A stretch of DNA of 64,000 nucleotides from an uncultured Rhizobiaceae group bacterium (lineage in GTDB: Bacteria; Pseudomonadota; Alphaproteobacteria; Rhizobiales; Rhizobiaceae), in assembly GCA_937930845.1 (NCBI GenBank), contig CALHBJ010000001.1:1-64000 (forward strand), in the 5' to 3' direction. The notes beneath the pieces were generated by a model. The model ran no database searches. It saw only the letters and a list, made by a program, of their open reading frames with translations, and had not been told where the DNA came from. This document shows positions 54,965 to 64,000 of the stretch, one piece after another. The position numbers and the translations under genes are program-made. Position 1 is the stretch's first letter. Each line of letters starts with the position of its first letter.

Positions 54965-56215
54965 ATGCGGTATTCGGGTTTCAGGGTCATTAAAGAGGCG
55001 TTGACGGGCCACAAGGGTTGGAAACCAACCTGGCGCGATGCTGAACCGCAGCCAGAATACGATATCATCATAATAGGTGGCGGTGGCCATGGTTTGGCGA
55101 CTGCCTATTACCTTGCAAAACAGTTTGGTCAGAAACGAATTGCCGTTGTTGAAAAGGGCTGGATCGGTGGCGGCAATGTGGGGCGCAACACGACCATTAT
55201 TCGTTCCAACTATATGTTGGATGGAAATGAGCCCTTCTATGAGTTCTCGTTGAAGCTTTGGGAAGGTCTCGAACAAGACTTCAATTACAATGCAATGGTC
55301 AGCCAACGGGGGATATTGAATCTCATCCATTCAGACCCTCAACGCGATGCATTCGTGCGGCGCGGCAACGCGATGATTTTGAATGGTGCTGATGCTGAGT
55401 ATCTCAGCCGCGAACAACTGCAGGAAGAATTGCCGTTTTTGAACTATGACAACGCGCGCTTCCCCATCAAGGGCGGTTTGGCTCAACGTCGGGGCGGCAC
55501 AGTGCGCCATGATGCCGTTGCATGGGGTTATGCAAGAGGCGCTGACCAGCATGGTGTGGACATTATTCAAAACTGTGAAGTCAAAGGTATCCGTCAGAAA
55601 AACGGAAAAGCAATCGGCGTTGAAACGTCACGCGGTTTTATCGGTGCCAAGAAAATTGGCTGTGCTGTGGCTGGTAATTCCAGCCGCATAATGGGCATGG
55701 TCAATCGCAAACTGCCGATTGAAAGCCATGTTCTGCAAGCCTTCGTTTCGGAAGGGTTGAAGCCCGTTCTTCCTGGCGTGATCACATTTGGCGCGGGCCA
55801 TTTTTATGTCAGCCAATCGGACAAAGGTGGCTTGGTGTTTGGCGGCGACATCGACGGCTATAATTCCTATGCCCAAAGAGGCAACCTGCCCGTCGTTGAA
55901 GACGTGTGCGAAGGCGGGATGGCCATAATGCCAATGATTGGTCGAGCCCGTGTGTTGCGTATGTGGGGGGGTGTGATGGACATGTCCATGGACGGCTCGC
56001 CCATCATCGACAAGACCGACATTGAAGGGCTCTATTTCAATGGCGGCTGGTGTTACGGCGGCTTCAAAGCCACGCCGGCATCCGGTTGGTGCTTTGCGCA
56101 TCTATTGGCGAAAGATGAGCCCCACGAAACTGCAACGGCCTATCGATTTGATCGGTTCCACAAGGGATTGATGATCGACGAAAAAGGCATGGGCGCACAG
56201 CCCAACCTGCATTAG
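54965..56215 (+). CDS. soxB: Sarcosine oxidase subunit beta
   Basis: A 416-residue flavoprotein, the catalytic beta subunit of heterotetrameric sarcosine oxidase. The N-terminal RYSGFRVIKEALTGHKGW is typical, followed by the dinucleotide fold IIIIGGGGHGLATAYYLAKQFG and, at the end, GLYFNGGWCYGGFKATPASGW. It oxidises sarcosine to glycine and a methylene group. GAGGTG precedes the ATG. First gene of soxBDAG. Confidence 0.97.
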   Translation: MRYSGFRVIKEALTGHKGWKPTWRDAEPQPEYDIIIIGGGGHGLATAYYLAKQFGQKRIAVVEKGWIGGGNVGRNTTIIRSNYMLDGNEPFYEFSLKLWEGLEQDFNYNAMVSQRGILNLIHSDPQRDAFVRRGNAMILNGADAEYLSREQLQEELPFLNYDNARFPIKGGLAQRRGGTVRHDAVAWGYARGADQHGVDIIQNCEVKGIRQKNGKAIGVETSRGFIGAKKIGCAVAGNSSRIMGMVNRKLPIESHVLQAFVSEGLKPVLPGVITFGAGHFYVSQSDKGGLVFGGDIDGYNSYAQRGNLPVVEDVCEGGMAIMPMIGRARVLRMWGGVMDMSMDGSPIIDKTDIEGLYFNGGWCYGGFKATPASGWCFAHLLAKDEPHETATAYRFDRFHKGLMIDEKGMGAQPNLH

Positions 56216-56227
56216 GGGAGACCAAAA

Positions 56228-56515
56228 ATGATCATAAACCACCCTCTCCTTGGCCCTCGCGACAGCCAGGAATTCACCTATCTCGGCGATATGTCACTCA
56301 TCAATCGTCCGGATTGGGAAGCTGACGATGCAGTCGACCAGTTCCATGAATATCTCTATTTGCGAGACAATCCTGCTGGCGAACACAAGGAACTTTGGTT
56401 CCATGAACAAGGCGACAGATCGTGGCTGGTTGTGACACGCAATACGCTCACTCATGACATCACAAAGGTTGAGATCGCCAAGGATATCGCCAGACAAATG
56501 GGGCGTTCGAAATGA
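56228..56515 (+). CDS. soxD: Sarcosine oxidase subunit delta
   Basis: A 95-residue delta subunit. The sequence HPLLGPRDSQEFTYLGDM and LYLRDNPAGEHKELWFHEQGDRSWLVVTRNTLTHDI is characteristic; the zinc-binding cysteines found in some delta subunits are not present here (the N-terminal CPxC is replaced). GGGGAGA is seven bases before the ATG. The end overlaps the soxA start (ATGA). Confidence 0.95.
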   Translation: MIINHPLLGPRDSQEFTYLGDMSLINRPDWEADDAVDQFHEYLYLRDNPAGEHKELWFHEQGDRSWLVVTRNTLTHDITKVEIAKDIARQMGRSK

Positions 56516-59463
56516 CCCAGAACAACCGTCTCGAAGGTGGTTTGATAGACCGCTCCAAAACTCTTAGATTCACGTTTGATGGAAAGACCTACCAGGGCCA
56601 TCAAGGAGACACGATTGCCTCTGCGTTATTGGCAAATGACGTGCGGCTCATGGGACGCAGCTTTAAATATCATCGCCCGCGTGGTCCGTTGACGGCAGGG
56701 TCGGAAGAACCAAATGCACTGGTTGAACTGCGCGAAGGAAATCGACAGGAACCAAACACGCGCGCCACAACTGCAGAGCTTTTCGACGGCCTGTCGGCGA
56801 AAAGCCAAAACCGCTGGCCCTCACTTTCTTTCGACGCGATGGGTGTAAATGACCTGCTGTCGCCGTTTTTCGCGGCCGGTTTCTATTACAAGACATTCAT
56901 GTGGCCAAAGGCATTTTGGGAAAAACTGTATGAACCCATCATCCGTCGCGCAGCGGGTTTGGGTTCATTGTCCATGGAGGCCGATCCTGATGTTTATGAC
57001 AAAGGCTTCCTCCATTGCGATCTCCTGATCATTGGAGCAGGCCCCGCCGGATTGTCGGCCGCATTGACGGCTGGGCGCGCCGGTGCCCGTGTCATCCTGG
57101 CCGAAGAAGACTTTCTTCTGGGTGGACGACTAAACGCTGAAACATTTGAGATTGCCGGAATGGCTGGACATGCCTGGGCAGCACAAACACAGGCTGAACT
57201 GGCTTCCATGGACAATGTGCGCATCATGACACGCACGGCCATTCTTGGGGCTTTCGACCACGGCATCTATGGTGCTCTGGAGCGTGTTTCGGACCATCTG
57301 GCCGTACCGGCTGCGGGCAAACCGCGTCAGACTCTGTGGCGCATTTATGCCAAGCGAACCATGCTCTGCGCCGGTGCTGTTGAACGCCCCATCGCCTTCA
57401 AAAACAATGACCGACCAGGCATCATGTTGTCAGGGGCTTTAAGGACATATGCAAACCGATATGCCGCGGCGGCTGGGCAAACTGTTGCGCTGTTTACAAA
57501 CAATGATGATGGCCTGCGCAGTGCAGCCGACCTCGCTGCAAAAGGCGTAGATGTAGTCGCTGTTATCGACACACGTGCAGATGGGCCATCAGTTCAAGCT
57601 GGTGCCCATTTCAAAGGGGCGCAGGTCGTTGATGCGGGCGGCAAGCTTGGCTTGAACACGATCACGATCAAGCTCGCCAATGGCCAAACGACCCGGATCA
57701 ATTGCACGGCACTTGGTGTATCTGGCGGCTGGAATCCCAATGTTCATCTCACCTCCCATCAGCGTTCCACGCCGAAATGGGATGAGAAAATTGCTGCATT
57801 TGTGCCGGAATCAACGCCTGCTGAGATGAGTGTCGCTGGCGCTGCAAATGGCGACATGTCAACGCATGCTGCATTGGCAAATGGCGCCAAGCAAGCGGTT
57901 ACGGCGCTTAAAGACATTGGCATCAAGGCGACAGCTGGCAGGACACCAAAAGCTGAAGATGAACCTATCAACGTGTCGCCGTTTTGGTATGTGGAACATA
58001 AGGGCCGCGCCTGGGTGGATCAGCAAAACGACGTGACCGTCAAAGACATCAAACTCTCCCACCAGGAAGGGTTCAGGTCGGTTGAGCATCTCAAGCGTTA
58101 TACGACACTTGGCATGGCAACGGACCAAGGCAAGACGGCCAATGTACCCGGCCTCGCCATCATGGCGGAAATGACGGGCAAGAGCATTCCAGATACTGGG
58201 ACAACCATGTTCCGCCCTCCCTATGCACCCACATCATTTGGTGCATTTGCGGGCCGTCACCGCGATGAAGACTTCAGACCCATACGCAAAACTCCATCCC
58301 ACAAATGGGCCGAGGAACATGATGCTGTATTTGTGGAAACGGGAATGTGGTTGCGCGCCCAATGGTTCCCTAAACCGGGCGAGACCCATTGGCGTGAAAG
58401 TGTAGATCGCGAAGTTCTTGCAACGCGAAAATCCGTTGGCATTTGCGATGTTACCACCCTGGGGAAGATTGATGTGCAAGGCACTGATGCCGCGACCTTC
58501 TTAAACCGCGTTTATTGCAATGCGTTTGCAAAACTTGCCGTTGGAAAAACACGTTATGGCTTAATGTTGCGCGAAGACGGGATTGCAATGGATGATGGCA
58601 CCACAGCCCGGCTTTCTGAAAACCAGTTTGTGATGACCACGACCACGGCAAACGCAGTGCCTGTGTTCAGGCATCTGGAATTTTGCCGGCAATGCGCGTG
58701 GCCCGACCTTGATGTTCAGCTGATTTCCACCACAGAGGCCTGGGCACAATATGCGGTCGCAGGACCAAATTCGCGCAAGCTTCTCCAAAAAATTGTCGAT
58801 AAGGACTTCGACATTTCAAACGAAGAATTCCCGTTCATGGGCTGTGGTGAAATTACCGTGTGCGGAGGTTTGCGCGCCCGCCTCTTCCGCATTTCTTTCT
58901 CTGGGGAGTTGGCCTTCGAAATTGCTGTTCCAACACGCTATGGCGATTCAATGATGCGAGCCCTCATGGAGGCCGGCGAAGAATTTGACGTTGTGCCATA
59001 CGGTACGGAAGCTCTCGGTGTCATGCGCATTGAAAAAGGTCACGCTGCGGGTAACGAACTGAACGGAACAACAACAGCGCTTAACCTTGGAATGGGGCGT
59101 ATGGTGTCAAAGAAGAAAGACTCCATAGGTTCAACTTTGTCCGAACGAGAGGGCTTGAACCAGGCAGATGCACTAAACCTGGTTGGCTTCAAACCCGTCA
59201 ATTCTGACGAGACGTTTTCGGCTGGCTCGCATTTCATCAACTCCGATGCGCAGGCCAATGCAGCCAATGATCAGGGATATATGACGTCAGTTTGTTATTC
59301 ACCAAATCTGGGGCATACGATCGGTCTTGGCTATTTGAAAGATGGTGCCAACCGCATGGGCGAAACCACTCGCGCGGTAAATCCGCTCATGGGTGAGGAA
59401 ACCGAAGTGGAAATTGTCAGCGCTCACTTTATTGACCCGGAAGGAGAACGTCTGCGTGCTTAA
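56512..59463 (+). CDS. soxA: Sarcosine oxidase subunit alpha
   Basis: A 983-residue alpha subunit, normal length. Residues 15-110 form the ferredoxin-like N-terminal domain; residues 160-480 contain the NAD/FAD fold (LLIIGAGPAGLSAALTAGRAGARVILAEED); from about residue 600 comes a GcvT-type aminomethyltransferase domain that passes the methyl carbon to tetrahydrofolate (GIAMDDGTTARLSENQFVMTTTT, PYGTEALGVMRIEKGHAAG). It is coupled to soxD by overlapping start and stop codons. Confidence 0.97.
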   Translation: MTQNNRLEGGLIDRSKTLRFTFDGKTYQGHQGDTIASALLANDVRLMGRSFKYHRPRGPLTAGSEEPNALVELREGNRQEPNTRATTAELFDGLSAKSQNRWPSLSFDAMGVNDLLSPFFAAGFYYKTFMWPKAFWEKLYEPIIRRAAGLGSLSMEADPDVYDKGFLHCDLLIIGAGPAGLSAALTAGRAGARVILAEEDFLLGGRLNAETFEIAGMAGHAWAAQTQAELASMDNVRIMTRTAILGAFDHGIYGALERVSDHLAVPAAGKPRQTLWRIYAKRTMLCAGAVERPIAFKNNDRPGIMLSGALRTYANRYAAAAGQTVALFTNNDDGLRSAADLAAKGVDVVAVIDTRADGPSVQAGAHFKGAQVVDAGGKLGLNTITIKLANGQTTRINCTALGVSGGWNPNVHLTSHQRSTPKWDEKIAAFVPESTPAEMSVAGAANGDMSTHAALANGAKQAVTALKDIGIKATAGRTPKAEDEPINVSPFWYVEHKGRAWVDQQNDVTVKDIKLSHQEGFRSVEHLKRYTTLGMATDQGKTANVPGLAIMAEMTGKSIPDTGTTMFRPPYAPTSFGAFAGRHRDEDFRPIRKTPSHKWAEEHDAVFVETGMWLRAQWFPKPGETHWRESVDREVLATRKSVGICDVTTLGKIDVQGTDAATFLNRVYCNAFAKLAVGKTRYGLMLREDGIAMDDGTTARLSENQFVMTTTTANAVPVFRHLEFCRQCAWPDLDVQLISTTEAWAQYAVAGPNSRKLLQKIVDKDFDISNEEFPFMGCGEITVCGGLRARLFRISFSGELAFEIAVPTRYGDSMMRALMEAGEEFDVVPYGTEALGVMRIEKGHAAGNELNGTTTALNLGMGRMVSKKKDSIGSTLSEREGLNQADALNLVGFKPVNSDETFSAGSHFINSDAQANAANDQGYMTSVCYSPNLGHTIGLGYLKDGANRMGETTRAVNPLMGEETEVEIVSAHFIDPEGERLRA

Positions 59464-60028
59464 ACATTCTCTGAAACCCCTCACCCCACTTGGCAGCGAT
59501 GAACCTGACAGCACTGTTATTGGCAATCTAAAAATTACCGAACGGGATGATTTTTCATTCGCCTCGATTGCACAACGCGATGGCAAGTCGCGCCCGTTTG
59601 CTGCGGCGGCAAAACGCGCATTCAATTTGAAACTTCCTGGGCCCGGACAAAGTGCTTCCAACGGAGACTACACTTTATTCTGGTCATCTCCCGAACAATG
59701 GTTTGTGGAAGCTCCGATGGCCACACATGAGGACATTGCTTCAATTCTCAAAGCTGAGTTTGAAGAATCCGCGTCCATTACAGAGCAATCAGGCGGCTGG
59801 TGTCGTTTTGACTTGGAAGGAGACGCCAGCGTCAGCACCCTTGAAAGGTTATGCGCCGTTGATACAGCAATGATGACTGATCAGGCTGCAACCCGTTCAG
59901 TGATTGAGCATATCGGTGTTTTTATAGTTTGCAGAAGTGCGGGCCAATATTTCAGCATCTATGGGCCACGTTCATCGGCAGGTTCCCTGCACCATGCTTT
60001 GGTATCAGCAGCTAAAAGTGTTGCCTAA
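59456..60028 (+). CDS. soxG: Sarcosine oxidase subunit gamma
   Basis: A 190-residue gamma subunit. It begins at a GTG that overlaps the end of soxA (eight bases), with AAGGAG nine bases upstream; a longer frame exists but would lie within soxA. Features include SIAQRDGKSRPFAAAAKRAFNLKLPGPGQS and EQSGGWCRFDLEGDASVSTLERLCAVD. Its stop overlaps that of the convergent regulator gene. Confidence 0.93.
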   Translation: MLKHSLKPLTPLGSDEPDSTVIGNLKITERDDFSFASIAQRDGKSRPFAAAAKRAFNLKLPGPGQSASNGDYTLFWSSPEQWFVEAPMATHEDIASILKAEFEESASITEQSGGWCRFDLEGDASVSTLERLCAVDTAMMTDQAATRSVIEHIGVFIVCRSAGQYFSIYGPRSSAGSLHHALVSAAKSVA

Positions 60029-61032
60029 ACTGCTGGGACTGCCCCATTGTTTTCAACGCGGAATTGATTGGCATTCTTGCGGTGTTCTGACGGCGTGATG
60101 CCAAATGTTTGCTTATAATGCCGGACAAATGGACCGCTGGTGGAATAGCCCACGGCCAAGGCGATCTCTGCAATATTGTCGCTTGAATACATCACCAATT
60201 GACGCGCTTTTTCCAAACGGATCGTTCGATAGTATTTCAAAGGGCTTTGGCCAGTCGCTCTTTGAAATGCCCTGTCCAATTGCCGGGTTGAAGTGTTTAC
60301 CAATGCAGCGACATCAGCCACGCGCAATGGCTCCTCCACATGCTCTGAAAACAATTTCACCGCCTCAGCGACCTTTGGCGGAAGCATGTCCTGCGTCTCT
60401 GTGCTTTGATGTGCCGGAACGCGCTGCGCCACATCATCACCCCGAACATAAGGATGCTGAAACCAACACGCGACTTCGGTCATGATATCCGAGCCCAGGG
60501 TTTCTTCAATGTGCAACAACATCAAATCAAAAACGGCGGCCGAACCACTCGCCGTTTCTAATTTGCCGTCAATCGTGATGACCCGATCTGTCGCTTCAAT
60601 CTTCGCGAACTCGTTTCTAAATGCCGTCTCATAAACCCAGTGAACGCTGCATTTATGACTATCCAAAAGTCCGCTGCGCGCGAGTGGGAACACCCCACCA
60701 CTGAAAGCACCTATCGTGACCCCATTGCGTGCCAGCCGCCGAACGACTGCATTAGAAGCTGTGCCCAACTCGAAATGACTGTTGGGGCTGCCCAAAATAT
60801 ATAAACCATCACATTCACGCAGTTCATCCAATGAACAATCAGGATCAAAACGAACTTCAGCGCTGGAAACAATCGGAGACTTGTCCTCCCCAACAACGGA
60901 CCAAACAAAGGTTTTTGTACCCGTGATTTCATTTGCTGCCCGCAATGGCTCAATGGCGGATGTGAGACAAGCCATCGGAAATCCGGGCATCACCAAGAAA
61001 GCAAATGAAGAACGAGTTTGCAGTATTTCCAT
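60025..61032 (-). CDS. GlxA family transcriptional regulator (GbdR-like)
   Basis: A 335-residue regulator: an N-terminal DJ-1/PfpI-like domain (about 8-190, with FLVMPGFPMACLTSAIEPLRAANEITG) and a C-terminal AraC-type double HTH (230-325, VADVAALVNTSTRQLDRAFQRATGQSPLKYYRTIRLEKARQLV). GbdR of Pseudomonas has this architecture and controls glycine betaine and sarcosine catabolism, and the convergence with soxG supports a similar job. Divergent from the XRE-cupin gene. Confidence 0.93.
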   Translation of the reverse strand: MEILQTRSSFAFLVMPGFPMACLTSAIEPLRAANEITGTKTFVWSVVGEDKSPIVSSAEVRFDPDCSLDELRECDGLYILGSPNSHFELGTASNAVVRRLARNGVTIGAFSGGVFPLARSGLLDSHKCSVHWVYETAFRNEFAKIEATDRVITIDGKLETASGSAAVFDLMLLHIEETLGSDIMTEVACWFQHPYVRGDDVAQRVPAHQSTETQDMLPPKVAEAVKLFSEHVEEPLRVADVAALVNTSTRQLDRAFQRATGQSPLKYYRTIRLEKARQLVMYSSDNIAEIALAVGYSTSGPFVRHYKQTFGITPSEHRKNANQFRVENNGAVPAV

Positions 61033-61128
61033 AAGTTCCTATATAGCCGCTATTCCATTGGGTGCGATGGACTTTTTTTATTTAAAAGAACAGAATATTC
61101 CTGCCAGTGATAATTATTGAGAGTTTCT

Positions 61129-61800
61129 ATGAACGATAGTGTGGACAATAAGGCGTCTGGTGCTGCTAAGAACGAACCGGTTCTTTCTCAAAACCCGCAT
61201 AAAACCAGCACAAAACCGCGCGAAAAGGTTCTGGAAGTTGCCATTGGGCGCGAAGTGCGTGCGTTTCGCCGTCAACACAATATAACTGTCGCTGATCTTG
61301 CAAAGACGACGGGGCTTTCGATCGGCATGCTTTCCAAGATTGAAAACGGCGTCACGTCCCCTTCACTCACCACACTGCAAACCCTCGCCAATGCATTGAG
61401 TGTTCCGCTTACTTCGTTTTTCAGCGGATTTGAAGAGCAGCGTGAGGCTGTTCATGTGCAAGCCGGAACCGGGCTTGAAACAGAACGGCGCGGCACGCGC
61501 TCTGGCCATCAATACAATCTGCTTGGGCACATTGGTTCAAACTCAAGTGGCGTAATCATGGAGCCCTACCTGATTACGCTGACAGAAGAATCCGATACAT
61601 TCCCCGATTTCCAACACGATGGCATGGAGTTCATCTACATGCTGGAAGGTGAAGTTGAATATCGCCATGGCGACAAAACATTTCACTTAAAGCCCGGTGA
61701 CAGTTTGTTCTTTGACGCCGATGCCCCCCACGGCCCACAGAAACACATACAACTGCCGGCGCGATACATCTCTACGATATCATATCCGCAAACATCATAA
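61129..61800 (+). CDS. XRE family regulator with cupin domain
   Basis: A 223-residue regulator. The HTH (REVRAFRRQHNITVADLAKTTGLSIGMLSKIENGVTSPSLTTLQTLANALSVPLTSFF) lies at about 40-105 and a C-terminal cupin (EFIYMLEGEVEYRHGDKTFHLKPGDSLFFDADAPHG) at 130-215, which should bind the effector. The ATG at 61129 is chosen over a TTG four codons upstream. It is convergent with the N-demethylase genes and divergent from the GlxA gene, so it could control either set. Confidence 0.92.
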   Translation: MNDSVDNKASGAAKNEPVLSQNPHKTSTKPREKVLEVAIGREVRAFRRQHNITVADLAKTTGLSIGMLSKIENGVTSPSLTTLQTLANALSVPLTSFFSGFEEQREAVHVQAGTGLETERRGTRSGHQYNLLGHIGSNSSGVIMEPYLITLTEESDTFPDFQHDGMEFIYMLEGEVEYRHGDKTFHLKPGDSLFFDADAPHGPQKHIQLPARYISTISYPQTS

Positions 61801-61812
61801 TCGAAGATTGTC

Positions 61813-62856
61813 TTAGTCTTCAGGCCAAACACCGGGCGATGTTTCTGCACCATCGTCAAACTGGGACAAATATTCCAAAATCATCGGACGATTGTCGATG
61901 AAACCTTTGTAGGTTGCCAGCTCTTCCGGCAGGTCACGAATGACACGATGAAGTCTGCGGCCCCATTTTGGAAATTTGGTAATGTCTTCCAGACAGGCGA
62001 GATAACATCTGATTGGAAACACCAAACCATTGGAACGCGGCAGGCGGAAAAACGTCTGTAATTCGACGCGCAAATGCTGTTTTTTTCCTACATTTTCTGG
62101 TGTCAGAGTTGTCTTTTGAATGCCCCATTTATGGTAGTTTTCGGGGCTCGTATCCAGCAGCGGATTGACGGTCATTGTCCAGTTTAGACGACGCGCTGGT
62201 GCCCCTTGCTGGATGTTAAGCAGGAATTTCAACGCGCGGACAAAAATGCCTTTTTCATGGGCCAATGGCACAGGTGCATGCCATTCGAAAAAATTCATGC
62301 CGATGTCAAAATCAAGCGACCAGTCCGCCTGAGTCGTGACCATTCCAGCGTCCATCCATAGATTATCTTCACGCTGATCCAGAACACAGAAATCGCCTTG
62401 GGTTTGGCGCGTGATGTATTCCATCGGACCATAAGGCAGCGTGCTTGCATCCATAAACGTGAACTTGTCATCAATGCCCAGCGGTTTGTTGACCCAATGC
62501 CATTTGTCGCCATCGCGTGTCAGTTGGAAAAGGTCCGGATAGTCCTTCGCCTTCTCAACCATAATGAGTTCGAGAAGATCCCACCCGTGAAGTTCCATGT
62601 GAGGAAGCGACTGGCAGCGGAGCGGGTCTTCATCCAGCACCATGGCGCGGTCCGCCATTTCTGAAACATAGTGCTCATCCACGTCAAACGAGTTGTAATA
62701 GACACTCCCTTCGCGAACCGGTGTGTGCGGCTCCATATTCACCGCATACATGTAGCTGTCTTTGTCGAAGGGAAATGGAAAACGCTTCATCGCCTCTGGC
62801 GAATTGGAAAACGTGTAATCACCACGGAACGTTTCTTTCTTGAACTCGATACCCAT
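61813..62856 (-). CDS. Heme-dependent oxidative N-demethylase family protein (DUF3445)
   Basis: A 347-residue protein of the family (formerly DUF3445) named for the alpha subunit of a heme-dependent oxidative N-demethylase. Conserved stretches include EDPLRCQSLPHMELHGWDLLELIM, FCVLDQREDNLWMDAGMVTTQADWSLDFDIGMNF and the C-terminal EELATYKGFIDNRPMILEYL. It should act with the reductase and the DmmA-like protein upstream as a dimethylamine monooxygenase or similar N-demethylase, releasing formaldehyde. AGGAG is seven bases before the ATG. Confidence 0.92.
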   Translation of the reverse strand: MGIEFKKETFRGDYTFSNSPEAMKRFPFPFDKDSYMYAVNMEPHTPVREGSVYYNSFDVDEHYVSEMADRAMVLDEDPLRCQSLPHMELHGWDLLELIMVEKAKDYPDLFQLTRDGDKWHWVNKPLGIDDKFTFMDASTLPYGPMEYITRQTQGDFCVLDQREDNLWMDAGMVTTQADWSLDFDIGMNFFEWHAPVPLAHEKGIFVRALKFLLNIQQGAPARRLNWTMTVNPLLDTSPENYHKWGIQKTTLTPENVGKKQHLRVELQTFFRLPRSNGLVFPIRCYLACLEDITKFPKWGRRLHRVIRDLPEELATYKGFIDNRPMILEYLSQFDDGAETSPGVWPED

Positions 62857-62865
62857 AGTTGTCTC

Positions 62866-63828
62866 CTAACGGTCCAAAACCAGCGTTTTGCCCACAAAGC
62901 GGGATACGCAAGGCATAATTTTCTTGCCCGACTTATGTTCTTCTTCCTCAAGCCAATGGTCGTTGTGCACAAACTCACCGTCAGACTTGATGACGTTGGT
63001 TTCGCACATTCCGCACGCACCGCCGCGACACAGATAAGGCGCGTCCACACCCGCCTCCTCGATGGCTTCGAGCAGGCTTTGTTTTTCGCTCACATGAATG
63101 GTTTTTCCAGAAACGGCGAGTTCTACATCAAAAGGTTTGCCAGGCTCTGGCGCCAAAAACTCTTCATAGTGAATGCAGTTTTCCGGCCAACCTGCAGCGG
63201 TGGCTTGTGCAAGAACCCAATCAATCATGCCTTTTGGGCCGCATACATAAATATGCGTACCCAGCGGTTGGCCCGACAGAAGTCCTTCAACGTCGATCGC
63301 CTGATTTTGGTCGTCGTAGTAGACATGCACATTGTTGGGGAATTGCGAAGTCAACTCATCAACATATGAGCCCAGCGCAGGCGTGCGCACGGCGTAGTGC
63401 AGTTCAAAGTTGCCTTGATTGGCGGCAGACAATTGTTTAATTTGAGACAAAAATGGCGTGATGCCAATGCCGCCAGCAATCATCACATGCTTGCGCCCAC
63501 GCAAGTCCAGTGAGAACAAATTGACTGGATTGGAAATTACCATTTCCATTCCGGCTTTCACATGGTTGTGCAGGAACAGGGAACCGCCCCTGCCCTCATC
63601 ATCGCGACGCACCGAAATGGTATAAGCTGATCGATCCGTTGGGCTGCTCATCAAAGAGTAAGGGTTCAAACGGCGTGTTCCGTTGTCATCCATCTCCACA
63701 ACCGTGTGGGCCCCACCGGAGAAAGTCGGCATCAATTCGCCATCCGTCCGTTCAAAACGGAAGCGTTTCACCAAATCATTGACTTCAACAACGTCGGTGA
63801 CGCGCACATTCATCTTCGCCGCGCTCAT
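62866..63828 (-). CDS. PDR/VanB-type oxidoreductase of the N-demethylase complex
   Basis: A 320-residue reductase: an FMN/FAD-binding barrel (RRLNPYSLMSSPTDRSAYTISVRRDD), an NAD-binding domain (HVMIAGGIGITPFLSQIK, HIYVCGPKGMIDWVL), and a C-terminal plant-type 2Fe-2S ferredoxin with PYLCRGGACGMCETNV. It passes electrons from NAD(P)H to the oxygenase. Its ATG overlaps the stop of the upstream DmmA-like gene (TAATG), and the DUF3445 gene follows nine bases later. Confidence 0.95.
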   Translation of the reverse strand: MSAAKMNVRVTDVVEVNDLVKRFRFERTDGELMPTFSGGAHTVVEMDDNGTRRLNPYSLMSSPTDRSAYTISVRRDDEGRGGSLFLHNHVKAGMEMVISNPVNLFSLDLRGRKHVMIAGGIGITPFLSQIKQLSAANQGNFELHYAVRTPALGSYVDELTSQFPNNVHVYYDDQNQAIDVEGLLSGQPLGTHIYVCGPKGMIDWVLAQATAAGWPENCIHYEEFLAPEPGKPFDVELAVSGKTIHVSEKQSLLEAIEEAGVDAPYLCRGGACGMCETNVIKSDGEFVHNDHWLEEEEHKSGKKIMPCVSRFVGKTLVLDR

Positions 63829-64000
63829 TATAAAATCTCCACTGGGTCTGGCACGTTGCCTGGATCTTCAGCGTCTATGCAGACCCCCTGAAATGCAGCC
63901 AACCTCCGTGAATAGTGATCTCGAACGAACAGGTTCAGTCCACAATGTGAGCAGACGAATGGGTCCGTGATCACGTCCTCAGTTATGCCTTTGCAGTGGA
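63828..64000 (-). CDS. dmmA: Dimethylamine monooxygenase subunit DmmA-like (3' end only)
   Basis: The last 56 residues of a protein entering from the right edge. The segment HCKGITEDVITDPFVCSHCGLNLFVRDHYSRRLAAFQGVCIDAEDPG matches DmmA of dimethylamine monooxygenase in character, with a Cys-rich knuckle (Cys-x-Lys-Gly, CSHCG). It is the upstream neighbour of the reductase gene, with overlapping stop and start. The 5' part lies outside the window. Confidence 0.85.
   Translation of the reverse strand, partial: HCKGITEDVITDPFVCSHCGLNLFVRDHYSRRLAAFQGVCIDAEDPGNVPDPVEIL

Noticed and set aside
1-64000. CRISPR arrays or prophage
   Set aside because: No regularly spaced repeats, cas genes or phage structural genes were noticed.

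Overview
The window reads as a chromosomal segment of an alphaproteobacterium of the order Hyphomicrobiales (Rhizobiales), probably a marine or otherwise methylamine- and betaine-using member with moderate GC. Clues are the metC / aapJQMP arrangement, the BTLCP peptidase, PAS_5 and PilZ proteins, the cysE-DUF3126 pair, an Irr-type iron box at bfr, and the soxBDAG sarcosine oxidase set. Genus cannot be fixed from sequence reading alone.

Layout. 1-27 kb is mostly core: trigger factor, cold-shock protein, flavin reductase and nitroreductase, thrS, an Fe-S scaffold with yidD, folE, hisI, a patatin lipase facing a rhomboid protease, PAS and PilZ proteins, a gamma-carbonic anhydrase, cysE with a tandem DUF3126 protein, a crotonase, two alpha/beta hydrolases, a zf-CHCC protein, the general L-amino-acid transporter aapJQMP, metC and a PAP2 phosphatase. 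In this copy AapP carries a helix-hairpin-helix domain and a histone-H1-like linker fused to its N terminus. 27-28.4 kb holds bfd-bfr with an iron-control palindrome and a tRNA-Arg.

28.5-36.4 kb (plus strand) is a TAXI-type TRAP transporter with a MarR regulator, then a sulfatase, an Anp1-like (GT62) glycosyltransferase and an NTP_transf_5 nucleotidyltransferase. Converging on it from 42.9 to 36.4 kb is a tightly overlapping minus-strand operon: acyltransferase 3, an MNN1/MNN2-like (GT71) glycosyltransferase, a GT4 glycosyltransferase, a PqqD-like peptide chaperone, an HprK-related kinase, a 67-residue Ser/Thr-rich peptide and a GT2-TPR glycosyltransferase. Together these look like an uncharacterised peptide-modification system (the HPr-rel-A type) joined to glycosyltransferases related to fungal mannan enzymes. 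This is the most interesting region of the window.

43-49.7 kb is an operon of MOSC protein, hydrolase, glycine-betaine-type ABC transporter (binding protein, ATPase, permease) and a PLP enzyme. 49.9-54.3 kb is accessory: an ATP-grasp plus methyltransferase pair, remnants of IS3-type and IS1182-type elements, a class III cyclase whose stop codon abuts an IS end, and a second tRNA-Arg. A decayed crotonase follows. 55-64 kb is methylated-amine catabolism: soxBDAG, a GlxA/GbdR-like regulator, an XRE-cupin regulator, and a heme-dependent oxidative N-demethylase / dimethylamine monooxygenase operon that runs off the right edge. Betaine uptake, sarcosine oxidation and secondary-amine demethylation would feed methyl groups into C1 metabolism.
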